Below, piece by piece: positions 45,297-54,360 of a stretch of 64,000 nt of DNA (position 1 is its first letter; each line of letters starts with the position of its first letter). Both the position numbers and the translations under genes were made by a program. This DNA comes from an uncultured Candidatus Melainabacteria bacterium (GTDB lineage Bacteria; Cyanobacteriota; Vampirovibrionia; Gastranaerophilales; Gastranaerophilaceae), in assembly GCA_934700335.1 (NCBI GenBank), contig CAKUXM010000005.1:1-64000 (forward strand), in the 5' to 3' direction. The notes beneath the pieces are model-generated. The model was given only the letters and a program-made list of their open reading frames with translations, was not told where the DNA came from and made no database searches.

Positions 45297-45877
45297 TGAA
45301 TATTTCAGCAATTAATACAGCAGCTCCAAGAACAAACGTAAACTTCAACGGTGGTATGATGGATAAAATGGCAGACGGCGTTGCTAAAGGTTTTTCAAAA
45401 TTAGGTAACACTGATGCTTTCGGTAAAATGATGGAAAAAACAGTTGGAAGTGATAAATTCACAACTCACTTATCAACAGCATCATCTGCAGTAACTTGTG
45501 GTTTATATGTTTACAAAGCATTAACAGATGAAAAGAAAACTAAAAACGAAAAAATTACTCAAGCATTAAACCAATTCATGACATTCGGTATTTCAACAGC
45601 ATTAAGCTATGGTGTAGTTGGTGCTTTAGGTAAAGCTTCAGGTAAATTATGTGGTAAATTCGGTGAAGCTATCGCTAAGAAAGGTTATGATGCTAAGAAA
45701 GTAGATATGTTAAAAGACGGCGCTAAACAAGCAATTGACTTAGTAGTTTGCTCTTCAATCAACAGATTCTTTGTTCCAGTAGGGGTTACACCAATTGCTA
45801 ACAAATTAGGTAAAAAATTATGCAACTACCTAGACCAAAGAGATGCAGCTAAAGCTGCAAAAGCTCAAAAAGTTTAA
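45296..45877 (+). CDS. Unknown alanine-rich protein with N-terminal N-V-N-F-N-G motif (second of pair)
   Basis: 193 residues, no family recognised. Motif TNVNFNG at ~13-19, then a helical body with two hydrophobic stretches (STASSAVTCGLYVYKAL; FMTFGISTALSYGVVGALG) and a region carrying two cysteines (GKLCGKFGEAIAKKG, VVCSSINRFF). GGGAGG gives a strong ribosome-binding site in the end of the previous gene. Probably paralogous to that gene. Followed by a terminator. Confidence 0.8.
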   Translation: MNISAINTAAPRTNVNFNGGMMDKMADGVAKGFSKLGNTDAFGKMMEKTVGSDKFTTHLSTASSAVTCGLYVYKALTDEKKTKNEKITQALNQFMTFGISTALSYGVVGALGKASGKLCGKFGEAIAKKGYDAKKVDMLKDGAKQAIDLVVCSSINRFFVPVGVTPIANKLGKKLCNYLDQRDAAKAAKAQKV

Positions 45878-45908
45878 TAATTACAAAACTTATTACACAT
45901 ACTATACA

Positions 45909-45934
45909 AAAGAACCAGCGCAAGCTGGTTCTTT
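45909..45934 (+). terminator. Terminator of the N-V-N-F-N-G gene pair
   Basis: Perfect 11-bp stem (45909-45919 with 45924-45934) with a GCAA tetraloop and a short T-rich tail, 31 bases after the stop codon. Confidence 0.8.
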
Positions 45935-46007
45935 CGCTGTTTTCTTGTAATTATTGTTTAAAATTCATTGCAAAATATTTTATATATTAATTTTATATGA
46001 TGCAATT

Positions 46008-46034
46008 GTTATATACATTTATCGGTAGAATTAG
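46008..46034 (+). promoter_or_regulatory. Orphan copy of the shared leader element
   Basis: GTTATATACATTTATCGG then TAGAATTAG resembles the element before 44688, but no plus-strand gene follows; the dusB end and its terminator come next. It may be the remains of a lost third gene of this group, or drive a short RNA. The stretch 45935-46065 otherwise shows nothing. Confidence 0.3.
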
Positions 46035-46065
46035 TTTTAAGAAATGAAATATAAACAAATATAAT

Positions 46066-46098
46066 AAAAAGAGACAGTTTTAAACTGGCTCTTTTTTT
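46066..46098 (-). terminator. Terminator of the TPR-dusB operon
   Basis: 15-bp stem with one mismatch (46066-46080 with 46082-46096), T run on the minus strand; it contains the dusB stop codon. Confidence 0.75.
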
Positions 46099-47048
46099 GC
46101 TTTTATAGTATCTAAAATATTATAGATTTCTTTTATATCTTCGCTAACCATAAGTTTTGCTCTTAGTTTTGTAGCTTGATGAATTTTGCTTATATAATAT
46201 GGATAAAATTTTCTCATAAATTTTATTCCAACATTTTCTCCACGCATTTCTATTTCGTAATTCAAGTGTGCTCTTGCTTGTTCAATGCGTTCTTCTATTG
46301 TTGGAGGTGGAAGTTTTTCACCTGTTTTAAAATAATGTTCAACTCTTGCAATGAGGCTTAAATCACCCAATGCGCCTCTTCCGATTGCAACGCCGTCTGC
46401 TCCAGAAATATTCATACATTCTTCTGCTGTTTCAATTGAGACTACATCACCATTTGCAAATACAGGAATATCAACATTGTCTTTTAAAACTTTTATTTTT
46501 GCCCAATCTGCTTTGCCGGAATACATTTGAGAACGAGTTCTGCCGTGTATTGTTATAAAATCAGCACCAGCTTCTTGCATTTGTTGACCGTATTCAACGT
46601 AGTTCATTTCTTCAAATGTATAACCAAGTCTAAATTTTACACTCAAAGGGACGGTAATTACTTCTTTTACAGCCTTTACAATTTCTGTTGCAAGTTCAGG
46701 ATTTCGCATTAGAGCTGAGCCGTCTTGACCTTTTACAACCTTATTTACAGGACAGCCCATATTAATATCAATCATATCTGCAAATTGGTTTAAATACTTT
46801 GCGGCTTCTGCCATCATTTGAGGTTTGTGTCCGCTTATTTGGTAACTTACTGGGCTACTTTTTTCATTCTTTTTCTCAATAATATTACCTTTTACTTGAT
46901 ACAAGAACTCAGAGCTAATCATTTCCGTAGTCAAAAGAGACTCCGTTGTATAGTTTCTGATTAAATCTCTCATCATAAAATCAGTAATCCCCGCCATTGG
47001 AGCAAGGGATACTTTTGATTTTATTAATTCTTTTACTCTATTTTTCAT
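46080..47048 (-). CDS. dusB: tRNA-dihydrouridine synthase (DusB family)
   Basis: 322 residues. FMN-dependent reduction of uridines in tRNA D-loops. TIM-barrel with LAPMAGITDFMMRDLI, NMGCPVNKVVKGQDGSALM (catalytic Cys), VKFRLGY, THGRTRSQMYSGKADW and GVAIGRGALGD. It overlaps the upstream TPR gene by 11 bases. Confidence 0.94.
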   Translation of the reverse strand: MKNRVKELIKSKVSLAPMAGITDFMMRDLIRNYTTESLLTTEMISSEFLYQVKGNIIEKKNEKSSPVSYQISGHKPQMMAEAAKYLNQFADMIDINMGCPVNKVVKGQDGSALMRNPELATEIVKAVKEVITVPLSVKFRLGYTFEEMNYVEYGQQMQEAGADFITIHGRTRSQMYSGKADWAKIKVLKDNVDIPVFANGDVVSIETAEECMNISGADGVAIGRGALGDLSLIARVEHYFKTGEKLPPPTIEERIEQARAHLNYEIEMRGENVGIKFMRKFYPYYISKIHQATKLRAKLMVSEDIKEIYNILDTIKAKKEPV

Positions 47049-49167
47049 AACCTTTTAAATCGTGTATTCTTGAATTTGCGTAAGCTTTGTATTCGTCATT
47101 TTCTTTGTTTTCGCTAACGAATTTTTTATAGAATTCTAATGCTTTGGTGTATTGAGCTTGAGTATCATATACAATTGCAATTAAGTAGTTTGCAACAACT
47201 AACGTTGGGTTATTTTTATATGATTTCTTGTATTCTTCAATAGCTTGACTATATTTCTTTTGAGAATCATATATCAATCCTCTATAATAATGCGCATAAG
47301 CGTTGTTAGAATCTTCTGTTAATACCTGGCTTATTAATTTTAATGCTTCTGTATAATCACCTTTGTTGTATTTTTCAATAACAGAATTTATCAATAAGAT
47401 ATTATTTTGTTCTACAACAGATGCTAATAATTCTTTGGCTTTTGTATTATTAGGATTAATCTTTAATGCCTTTTGTAAGCTAATCTTTGCAGAAGTCCAG
47501 TTTTCAAGTTCTGTGTAAAGAACTCCAATATAATATGCAATATCAGAATTATTCGGACTAAATTCAAGGGCTTGTTTGTAGTATACAAGAGCTTGGTCGA
47601 TATTATTTAAGCTCTTATAACATGCAGCGATTGCTAATGCTTTTTCTGCTGAATCAGGGTTGATTTCTTTATATATATCTAAAGCTTTTTGATATTCGTT
47701 ATTATTAAACAACTCACTTGCTTTTGCATATTTTTGATTATTAACGTCTTTACTAATATCATCTAATGTCTTTTGGATTTGTTGGTTACCTGGATATTTT
47801 TGTCTTGCAACGACAAGTGTATTTATTGCTTCGGGTTCTTTATCTTCTTGAACTTGTGCTAGTGCAAGATTTATATATACTTCTGGGACATCTTTATATT
47901 TTAGTATTTCTTTATAATAAGGAATAGCATTTTTAGCTTTGTTAGCTGAGTGTAATTCTTTTGCATAATCATATACGCTATTAACAACAGACGTAGAAGG
48001 AGTATCTTTACCGAATGAAAGATATTTGATTAATTCTGGTGGAGTCATTATGTCTGAAACTGCCAAAATTAATCCGCTTTGTGCATCTGCATTATTAGGA
48101 TTGATTTCTAAAGCTTTTTTATAATAATCAATAGCTTTTTCTTTTTCTTTAGTTTTTATATATAAATCTCCTACAAGACAATTTGTATTAGAATTGTTTG
48201 GATTAATCTTTAACGAACGTGTAAAGTAATCCAAAGCTTTTGAATTACTGTTTATATCTAAGTAGTATTCACCAAGCTTCATTAAAACAATTTCGTTATT
48301 AGCATTCATTGCTTCTGCTTTTTTATAATAATTAATAGCTTCATTATCTTTGTCTTGTTTATGAAGAACACTAGCTAAATTTAAAACTGTATTAATACTA
48401 TTAGGGTTTTGTTGTAATTTATTAGCATAAAGTTTTTCTAAACTTTGTAAAATACCTTTTGGGTTAGGAGAAGTTGCAAGAGCTTTATTAAATTCATCAA
48501 TAGCAAGTTCTTCTTGATTTGTTTTCATAAGCATTTGTGCGTAGCAGGCATGTAAATAAGCATCATTAGGTGCTGCTACAAGAGCTTTGCTATAAAAATC
48601 TCCTGCTCTTTTAAAATTGCCTGTTCTGCTTTTAATAATATCTGCAATGTTTTTATTTCCGTTTTTAACGATATTGCTATCACCTGTAAGTGTTGCTCGA
48701 TAAAATTCGTATGCGGCTGCTGCGTAGTCGTTCAAACCTCTAATTTCAACAGCCTTGTTATATCTTGAGTACGAAGATTTATCAAATTTAATCTCTGTAA
48801 AACATTTTTCCAAATTATCTTTTACATCTGATGTAACTTGTGCGGCGTTTTGCATAGTTTCTTCTGTAGGATAAACTTCTAAATAAAATAATGCTGAACG
48901 ATAATCGTTCGCAGCTCTTTCAAAATCTTTTAATGTATTAACATAATACGTAGCTCTATCAAGGTGTGAATTAATCAAACCAATTCTTGCAGAGTTATCT
49001 AAATTATTTATTCTTAAAGCTTTTTGATATTCGCTAATAGCACTTGTATATTTAGCTTGATTGTAATATTGTTCAGCTAAATCAAAGTGTGTTTTAAAGG
49101 TTTCATCAGCAAATGCCAACGGCATAAATACTAGCATACTGAATAATATAATTAATAATTTTCTCAT
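47038..49167 (-). CDS. Exported TPR repeat protein
   Basis: 709 residues from ATG 49167, chosen because it starts a clean Sec signal peptide (MRKLLIILFSMLVFMPLAFA, cleavage near A20) and has GGAG upstream; a longer frame to 49269 has none of this. The mature protein is nearly all TPRs (units like KEKAIDYYKKALEINPNNAD, WTSAKISLQKALKINPNNTK). Located in the periplasm, or attached to the envelope. Probably a scaffold for an envelope complex; partner unknown. Overlaps dusB by 11 bases. Confidence 0.85.
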   Translation of the reverse strand: MRKLLIILFSMLVFMPLAFADETFKTHFDLAEQYYNQAKYTSAISEYQKALRINNLDNSARIGLINSHLDRATYYVNTLKDFERAANDYRSALFYLEVYPTEETMQNAAQVTSDVKDNLEKCFTEIKFDKSSYSRYNKAVEIRGLNDYAAAAYEFYRATLTGDSNIVKNGNKNIADIIKSRTGNFKRAGDFYSKALVAAPNDAYLHACYAQMLMKTNQEELAIDEFNKALATSPNPKGILQSLEKLYANKLQQNPNSINTVLNLASVLHKQDKDNEAINYYKKAEAMNANNEIVLMKLGEYYLDINSNSKALDYFTRSLKINPNNSNTNCLVGDLYIKTKEKEKAIDYYKKALEINPNNADAQSGLILAVSDIMTPPELIKYLSFGKDTPSTSVVNSVYDYAKELHSANKAKNAIPYYKEILKYKDVPEVYINLALAQVQEDKEPEAINTLVVARQKYPGNQQIQKTLDDISKDVNNQKYAKASELFNNNEYQKALDIYKEINPDSAEKALAIAACYKSLNNIDQALVYYKQALEFSPNNSDIAYYIGVLYTELENWTSAKISLQKALKINPNNTKAKELLASVVEQNNILLINSVIEKYNKGDYTEALKLISQVLTEDSNNAYAHYYRGLIYDSQKKYSQAIEEYKKSYKNNPTLVVANYLIAIVYDTQAQYTKALEFYKKFVSENKENDEYKAYANSRIHDLKGYEK

Positions 49168-49338
49168 AATTAGGTTACTCCTATGTTGTATTATTAATTG
49201 TATTATAAGCATAAAAGGATTTATATAGTTAACGTGGGTATTTGTATATTTTGTTAACAAATGTAACAAAAATTACAAGTTCTGAAATCGAGCAAGTTGA
49301 TTTGTTTTTATATAAGTGTAGAAATAGAAGAGGTGTTT

Positions 49339-49821
49339 ATGGCATACGCTGGTGCATTTTGTTTATTACAAACATATAAAATGATGAAGCATGATTCAGA
49401 TTATAAGTTAATGACTTATCAAAATGAAATTTTAAGTGCCACTCAAGACTCTTCTGCTGTTGAATTAGCTCATGCTGATAAGTTAGCTGATTTACAGTCT
49501 GCAAAAGTGGCTATTAATGCTGTTAAACCAGATGATACAAAAGAGCTTCAAAGAGTTATGACAGAAATTAATGGTAAAGGATATGATTTCTCATCTGCAA
49601 GTATTGATAAAGCACTTGCTGAAATTGAATTAGAAATTACCGAAGAAACTAGAGATTATCAATACGCATTGGCTGATGTTGCAGCTGATGAAGAAGTATG
49701 GCAATCAAAATACGATAGTGAACAAACTACAAACCAAATGTTACAAACTAATATTGAAAACTTCCAAGCTATGGTTCAAAACAATATTGCAGAATCACAT
49801 ACTTACGGATACGACAAATAG
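49339..49821 (+). CDS. Unknown coiled-coil protein
   Basis: 160 residues from ATG 49339, which has AAGAGGTG upstream; a longer frame from 49297 lacks a ribosome site. Short hydrophobic N-terminus (AYAGAFCLLQTYKMMKH), then long charged helices likely to form a coiled coil (~25-65 and ~95-150). No signal peptide. The leader TTTTATATAAGTGTAGAAA resembles the shared element of the N-x-x-F-x-G genes. No family recognised; the helical two-arm layout recalls small secretion-system or filament proteins, but this is only an impression. Confidence 0.75.
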   Translation: MAYAGAFCLLQTYKMMKHDSDYKLMTYQNEILSATQDSSAVELAHADKLADLQSAKVAINAVKPDDTKELQRVMTEINGKGYDFSSASIDKALAEIELEITEETRDYQYALADVAADEEVWQSKYDSEQTTNQMLQTNIENFQAMVQNNIAESHTYGYDK

Positions 49822-49872
49822 TTTTTATAAAAAGTTTTATAATTATCTTCTATTTCATACAAATTTTAAAAT

Positions 49873-49897
49873 ACGAGGCTTTGCCTCGTTTTTTTTT
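49873..49897 (+). terminator. Terminator after the coiled-coil gene
   Basis: 7-bp GC-rich stem (ACGAGGC 49873-49879 with GCCTCGT 49883-49889), TTT loop, and a T run of nine. Confidence 0.85.
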
Positions 49898-49905
49898 GAT
49901 ATAAT
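49897..49905 (+). promoter_or_regulatory. Extended -10 promoter for a leaderless DUF3326 transcript
   Basis: TG-A-TATAAT at 49897-49905, then exactly six bases before the ATG at 49912. The start of transcription is therefore expected on or near the A of the start codon. It directly follows the previous terminator. Confidence 0.65.
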
Positions 49906-49911
49906 TTTTCT

Positions 49912-50886
49912 ATGTTAAAAAATGGTGAAAAATTAGGAGCTTTTATTGTTCCAACAGGTGTTGGAGCATCTATTGGTGGTTTTGCCGGTGATGCAAGTCC
50001 TTATGCTAGAAAATTTGCAGAAGTCTCTAAGTTGATTGTTAATCCAAATGTTGTGAATGCTGGTTGTTTTTCTGGTATTACTTCAAATATGTTGTATGTG
50101 GAGGGGTTTTCAATCGATAGCTTTTTTAAAAAAGGAATTTCTTTAAAAGAAACTAAAAATAATAAAATTGGTGTTATTTTTGATAAATCAATTCCAGAAG
50201 ATGTTTTAAATGTTCATATAAATACAATAAATGCGGTAAAAGCTGTTTATGGTATTGATATTCCGTATATTGAAATTACTAAAAATGAGGTTGGGGTTGA
50301 ATTCTTTGTGAATGATTTTGGTATTTCAATGGGTAAAGTTAATGACAAAGATACATTAATTAAAGCGGGTAAAATATTATTAAATAAAGGTTGTACTGCT
50401 TTAGCCGTATGTTGTTTGTTTGAAGATTGCAATGATGAAAACTACGCTCAAAACGGAGGAGTTGACCCGATTGGTGGAGTTGAAGCTATTATTTCTCACT
50501 CAATATCAAAACAATTAAAAGTTCCTTGTGCTCATTCGCCAGCGTTTTGCGATTATCAAATTTATCCAGATGTTGTTGATATGAGAGCTTCAAGTGAATA
50601 TATAACTCCAACTTTTTTACCTTGTATTTTATTAGGTTTACAAAATGCGCCGTTGATTAATGATTTTGATGATAATGAAATTACTCTTGATAATTTAGAT
50701 TATTTAGTTATGCCTCACAATTGTTTAGGTTCAATTCCAGTTATGGAAGCATTGAAAAACAATATCAAAGTTTTTGCTGTTAAGGAAAATAAAACTGTTC
50801 TAAATATTACAAAAGATAATTTATCTTCAAATAGTGGTATAATACTTGTAAATACTTATGATGAAGTTTTGGAGCTTATCAAATAA
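49912..50886 (+). CDS. DUF3326 family protein
   Basis: 324 residues. Opening motif FIVPTGVGASIGGFAGDASP, then NPNVVNAGCFSGITSNMLYVEGFS, matches the DUF3326 family known from cyanobacteria. A central GGVDPIGGVEAIISH and a late cysteine-containing LPCILLG are visible. Function unknown. No ribosome-binding site is seen, in line with a leaderless mRNA. A pilin-like gene follows after 3 bases. Confidence 0.82.
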   Translation: MLKNGEKLGAFIVPTGVGASIGGFAGDASPYARKFAEVSKLIVNPNVVNAGCFSGITSNMLYVEGFSIDSFFKKGISLKETKNNKIGVIFDKSIPEDVLNVHINTINAVKAVYGIDIPYIEITKNEVGVEFFVNDFGISMGKVNDKDTLIKAGKILLNKGCTALAVCCLFEDCNDENYAQNGGVDPIGGVEAIISHSISKQLKVPCAHSPAFCDYQIYPDVVDMRASSEYITPTFLPCILLGLQNAPLINDFDDNEITLDNLDYLVMPHNCLGSIPVMEALKNNIKVFAVKENKTVLNITKDNLSSNSGIILVNTYDEVLELIK

Positions 50887-50889
50887 CTT

Positions 50890-52155
50890 ATGAAAATTAA
50901 TTGGCAAAAATTAAAAGCTATATCTCAAGCCGAAGTTGTAATGGCTTTGGTTATTATGAGTTTAGTTGTTTTAGCTTCAAAAAATATTACTCAAAGTAAG
51001 TTTAACTATGCAAAAAGAGTTCAGGCATACGCTGCGTGGAATAATTTAACTAAAATCGCCAGTGCTGTTGTAAGTGAAGGGGTTTTAGTTGAGGACCAAT
51101 ATACTTATAAAATGATTTCTCCTGTTTACAAAACAACAGAAAGAGGTTCATATTTACCCGATATTTTAGACGTTAATGGGCAACCTGCAACTCACATTAA
51201 TGGTGGTTTTTATGACAGATTGATTGAGCATTTTAATGTTTTGGACAGTGAAGCAGGTCCGACTTTTGAATGTAATAATTGTACTGATGTAGGTCATTTT
51301 GGTGAAGATAGAACGACACCGACAATGTATTTGTCAAATGGTATGACTTTGTTTATTTCGCCACGTGCATATTCTTTTGGAATGAGAGCATTATCGACTA
51401 CAAATATAGTTACAGATGCATTTAGAAATGATTTGAAATGTTTAAATGGTTTGCCTTCTTCTGTTTCGGGTGATGTTTCTTGTAATAGGGAAACAGAAAT
51501 TGGTGCTTTATGTACTCCTATCGAAGCTAAATCGGCACCTGTTGCACCATATTCGACAAATTATTCTGGAAATATTAATACTTATTTTAGAAATATCGCA
51601 GAATGTCCTTCTTGTTCTAATTTAAGTCAAACTACTCGTAAATATGAGGCGACTCCTATTTTTGAATATTTTCATGTTTTGTTTAAAAGTTTGAAAGTTA
51701 ACCAATTATGTTCAGTAAAAAGCGAATCTTTTGTAAATGAAGCTTTTACTAGATTTTTAGCTGGAAGTTACTATATTGTGTTTGTTGATTCAGATGGACC
51801 AAGAGTTGGTACAAATACTTTGAATGACGATGTTTTAGAATTTTATGTTCTTTTGAATGGTGAAGTTTTACCGATTTCTCCAAAGATGCGTACGGGTGAT
51901 TTTTTATTGGCTAATTTGTTCAGCACTACAAATGCCGGAGTTCGCTCAATTGTTTCTTCTGGTGTAGCTTTATCTCGAGCAATGTGTAACCAAAAATTCA
52001 CAGGTAGTAACACTTTCTCCTATTTTAGTAATAATTTTATTCCAATCAGAGATTATTGCCCTACTAACGCAGTTGAATGCCCTGCAAATACGACTTGTGA
52101 TTACAGAGCTATGAAGGCAACTGTTTCAATTAGAGGTCGTGGTAAAACCGATTAG
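50890..52155 (+). CDS. Prepilin-like protein (class III signal peptide)
   Basis: 421 residues. Basic lead KINWQKLKA, then I-S-Q-A-E and a hydrophobic helix (VVMALVIMSLVVLAS). Cleavage after Ala9 would put Glu at +5 as in type IV prepilins, with Ala instead of the usual Gly at -1. The large C-terminal domain has many cysteines (ECNNCTDVGHF, AECPSCSN, ECPANTTC) that probably form disulfides outside the membrane. Much longer than major pilins, so a minor pilin or pseudopilin. No pilus assembly genes are in the window. The convergent priA stop overlaps by 4 bases. Confidence 0.7.
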   Translation: MKINWQKLKAISQAEVVMALVIMSLVVLASKNITQSKFNYAKRVQAYAAWNNLTKIASAVVSEGVLVEDQYTYKMISPVYKTTERGSYLPDILDVNGQPATHINGGFYDRLIEHFNVLDSEAGPTFECNNCTDVGHFGEDRTTPTMYLSNGMTLFISPRAYSFGMRALSTTNIVTDAFRNDLKCLNGLPSSVSGDVSCNRETEIGALCTPIEAKSAPVAPYSTNYSGNINTYFRNIAECPSCSNLSQTTRKYEATPIFEYFHVLFKSLKVNQLCSVKSESFVNEAFTRFLAGSYYIVFVDSDGPRVGTNTLNDDVLEFYVLLNGEVLPISPKMRTGDFLLANLFSTTNAGVRSIVSSGVALSRAMCNQKFTGSNTFSYFSNNFIPIRDYCPTNAVECPANTTCDYRAMKATVSIRGRGKTD

Positions 52156-54359
52156 AGAATGTCTAATGGGTCAACATCAACTGCCAGTTTGATGTCTTTG
52201 GGTATCGTCATTTGGGATAAAAATTTTGAAATGAAGGAATGACCTTTTTCTTCAAGTTTATTTTTTATAAGTATTTGATATCTGTATTTGCCGTTAATTC
52301 TGCCAATTACGCATTCTGTCGGTCCTAAAACTTCAAGTTTTTCTTTTATGCCAAACTTATCAACCAGTGTTCTTAATCTCAAAGCTATTTCCATTGCAGA
52401 TTTTTCTGTTCTGAATTGATTATCGGCGCTTAGAATTAATCTAATAATTTTACTAAATGGAGGATAATCAAAATCTTCTCTTGCTGTAATCTCTGCTTTG
52501 TAAAAATCGCTATAATCTTGTTCTTTAGCACTTTCTAAAGCGTAGAATTCGGGATTGTATGTTTGAAAAAGAACTTTTCCAGTAAATTTTCCACGACCAA
52601 CACGCCCTGCAACTTGTGTAAGAAGTTGAAAACCTCTTTCTGGCGCTCTAAAATCAGGAAGATTAAAACTTGCGTCAGCAGAAATTACGCCAACAAGTGT
52701 TACATTAGGGTTATCAAGTCCTTTTGCAACCATTTGTGTACCAATTAAAATATCTATTTCTTTGTTTTGAAATTTCTCTAAAAGTCTTATATGTTCATTT
52801 TTACGAACTAAAACATCACTATCAAGTCTTGCAATATTTACATCAGGGAACATTTCTCTGATTAAAATTTCGACTTTCTGAATACCTAAACCTGTGTTGT
52901 GTAAAGCATTTGAACCACATTCTGGGCATTCATCAGGAAAACTCATTGTTTGTCCGCAATAGTGGCATTTGAAAACTTGTTCATCTGTGTGCCAAACCAT
53001 TGGAATTGCGCAGTTTGGACATTCTAAAACTGTTCCGCAACTTTGACATTGTGTAAATGTTGAAAAGCCACGACGATTTACCAAAATTATGACTTGCTGA
53101 TTTTTTTCTAATGTTTCCTTTATTTCAACTTCTAAAATCTTTGAAATCGTTCCTTTATATGCCGAACGCTTATGTTCTTGCATATTTATTATAGATGTTT
53201 TTGCCATAGGAACATTATTAAATCTGTGCATTAATTCAAAAAGTGTACCAGAATTTTTCGCCTTGTAATATGAAACAATATCAGGTGTTGCAGAACCTAA
53301 AATAAGAGGAGAATTATGGAATTCTGCAAGTTTCTCTGCAATAATCTTTGCATCATATCTTGGCGCTGGATTATTTTGTTTATAGGCACTTTCGTGTTCT
53401 TCATCGATAATAATTAATCCAATATTTTTAAGCGGAGCGAAAACTGCTGAACGAGCACCGGCAAGAATTTTTATTTCATTTCTATTAATTTTTTGCCATA
53501 CATCATATCTTTCTCCATCAGAAATAGAACTATGCCAAATCGCAACATCGTTTATGCCAAATTTTTTAGTCAATCTCTTTGTAAGTTGTGAAGCTAGGGC
53601 AATTTCTGGCGCTAAAAACAGTACATTTTTGCCTTTTTTAATGGTATCTTTTATCAACTTAAAATAAACTTCTGTTTTTCCAGAAGCGGTTACTCCGTGT
53701 AAAAGAATTGGAAATTTATTGTCAGAATTTATTTTATCTCTGATTTTTTCATAAACCTCTTTTTGCTCTCCTGAAAGTTCATAAAGTGGTTCAACTTTTT
53801 GGTCAAAAATTTGTAGCGGGTTTCTGTAGATTTCGTCAGAAGTTAATTTAATGCAACCTAAATCAATCAATTTCTTTATTGTTGTTCTTGTTGTTTTAAC
53901 TTCTCTCTCAAAATCAATTAGTCTTGTTTTACCTTTTTCTTTCAGTGTTTCAAGAATTTCTTTTTGTCGTTTTGTAGCTTTTTCATCGCTTACAAATTCA
54001 ATATAATCCTCTGTTCTTGAGTTTTTATCTAAAAGTTTTAGCGGAATTGCCATATTCAAAACAGTTACAAAATCTGTCATGTAGTAATTTGCAACCCATT
54101 CTAAAAGTTTTAAGTATTCAAGATTAAACAATTGAGTCGTATCAATAATTTTATTAATCTTTTTAGCCTTGATGTCTTCGGGTAAATAATTTGAAAATCC
54201 CACAACAAAGGCTTGTATAAGACCTTGACGCCCAAATGGCACTAAAACTGCCTGACCGATTTGAATTATATCCTTCATATCGTCAGGTATTATGTAAGAA
54301 AAGGTTTTTACACCCAGTCCTTTAATATTTACAAGGACTAGGGCGTATTTATTATCCAA
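52152..54359 (-). CDS. priA: Primosomal replication restart helicase PriA
   Basis: 735 residues. N-terminal DNA-binding domain, helicase Walker A GVTASGKTEVY, DEEH box (IIDEEHESAYKQ), and paired zinc-binding motifs (CQSCGTVLECPNC, CHYCGQ, CPECGS), then VGRGKFTGKVLFQT. Rebuilds replication forks. All motifs intact. A PC4-like gene ends one base before its start. Confidence 0.95.
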   Translation of the reverse strand: MDNKYALVLVNIKGLGVKTFSYIIPDDMKDIIQIGQAVLVPFGRQGLIQAFVVGFSNYLPEDIKAKKINKIIDTTQLFNLEYLKLLEWVANYYMTDFVTVLNMAIPLKLLDKNSRTEDYIEFVSDEKATKRQKEILETLKEKGKTRLIDFEREVKTTRTTIKKLIDLGCIKLTSDEIYRNPLQIFDQKVEPLYELSGEQKEVYEKIRDKINSDNKFPILLHGVTASGKTEVYFKLIKDTIKKGKNVLFLAPEIALASQLTKRLTKKFGINDVAIWHSSISDGERYDVWQKINRNEIKILAGARSAVFAPLKNIGLIIIDEEHESAYKQNNPAPRYDAKIIAEKLAEFHNSPLILGSATPDIVSYYKAKNSGTLFELMHRFNNVPMAKTSIINMQEHKRSAYKGTISKILEVEIKETLEKNQQVIILVNRRGFSTFTQCQSCGTVLECPNCAIPMVWHTDEQVFKCHYCGQTMSFPDECPECGSNALHNTGLGIQKVEILIREMFPDVNIARLDSDVLVRKNEHIRLLEKFQNKEIDILIGTQMVAKGLDNPNVTLVGVISADASFNLPDFRAPERGFQLLTQVAGRVGRGKFTGKVLFQTYNPEFYALESAKEQDYSDFYKAEITAREDFDYPPFSKIIRLILSADNQFRTEKSAMEIALRLRTLVDKFGIKEKLEVLGPTECVIGRINGKYRYQILIKNKLEEKGHSFISKFLSQMTIPKDIKLAVDVDPLDIL

Positions 54360-54360
54360 A

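Noticed and set aside
49168..49269. Longer start for the exported TPR protein
   Set aside because: The internal ATG at 49167 begins a clean signal peptide with GGAG upstream; a TATAAT-type promoter lies in the extension.
49297..49338. Longer start for the coiled-coil gene
   Set aside because: The region holds the likely promoter and leader; the ATG at 49339 has the ribosome site.
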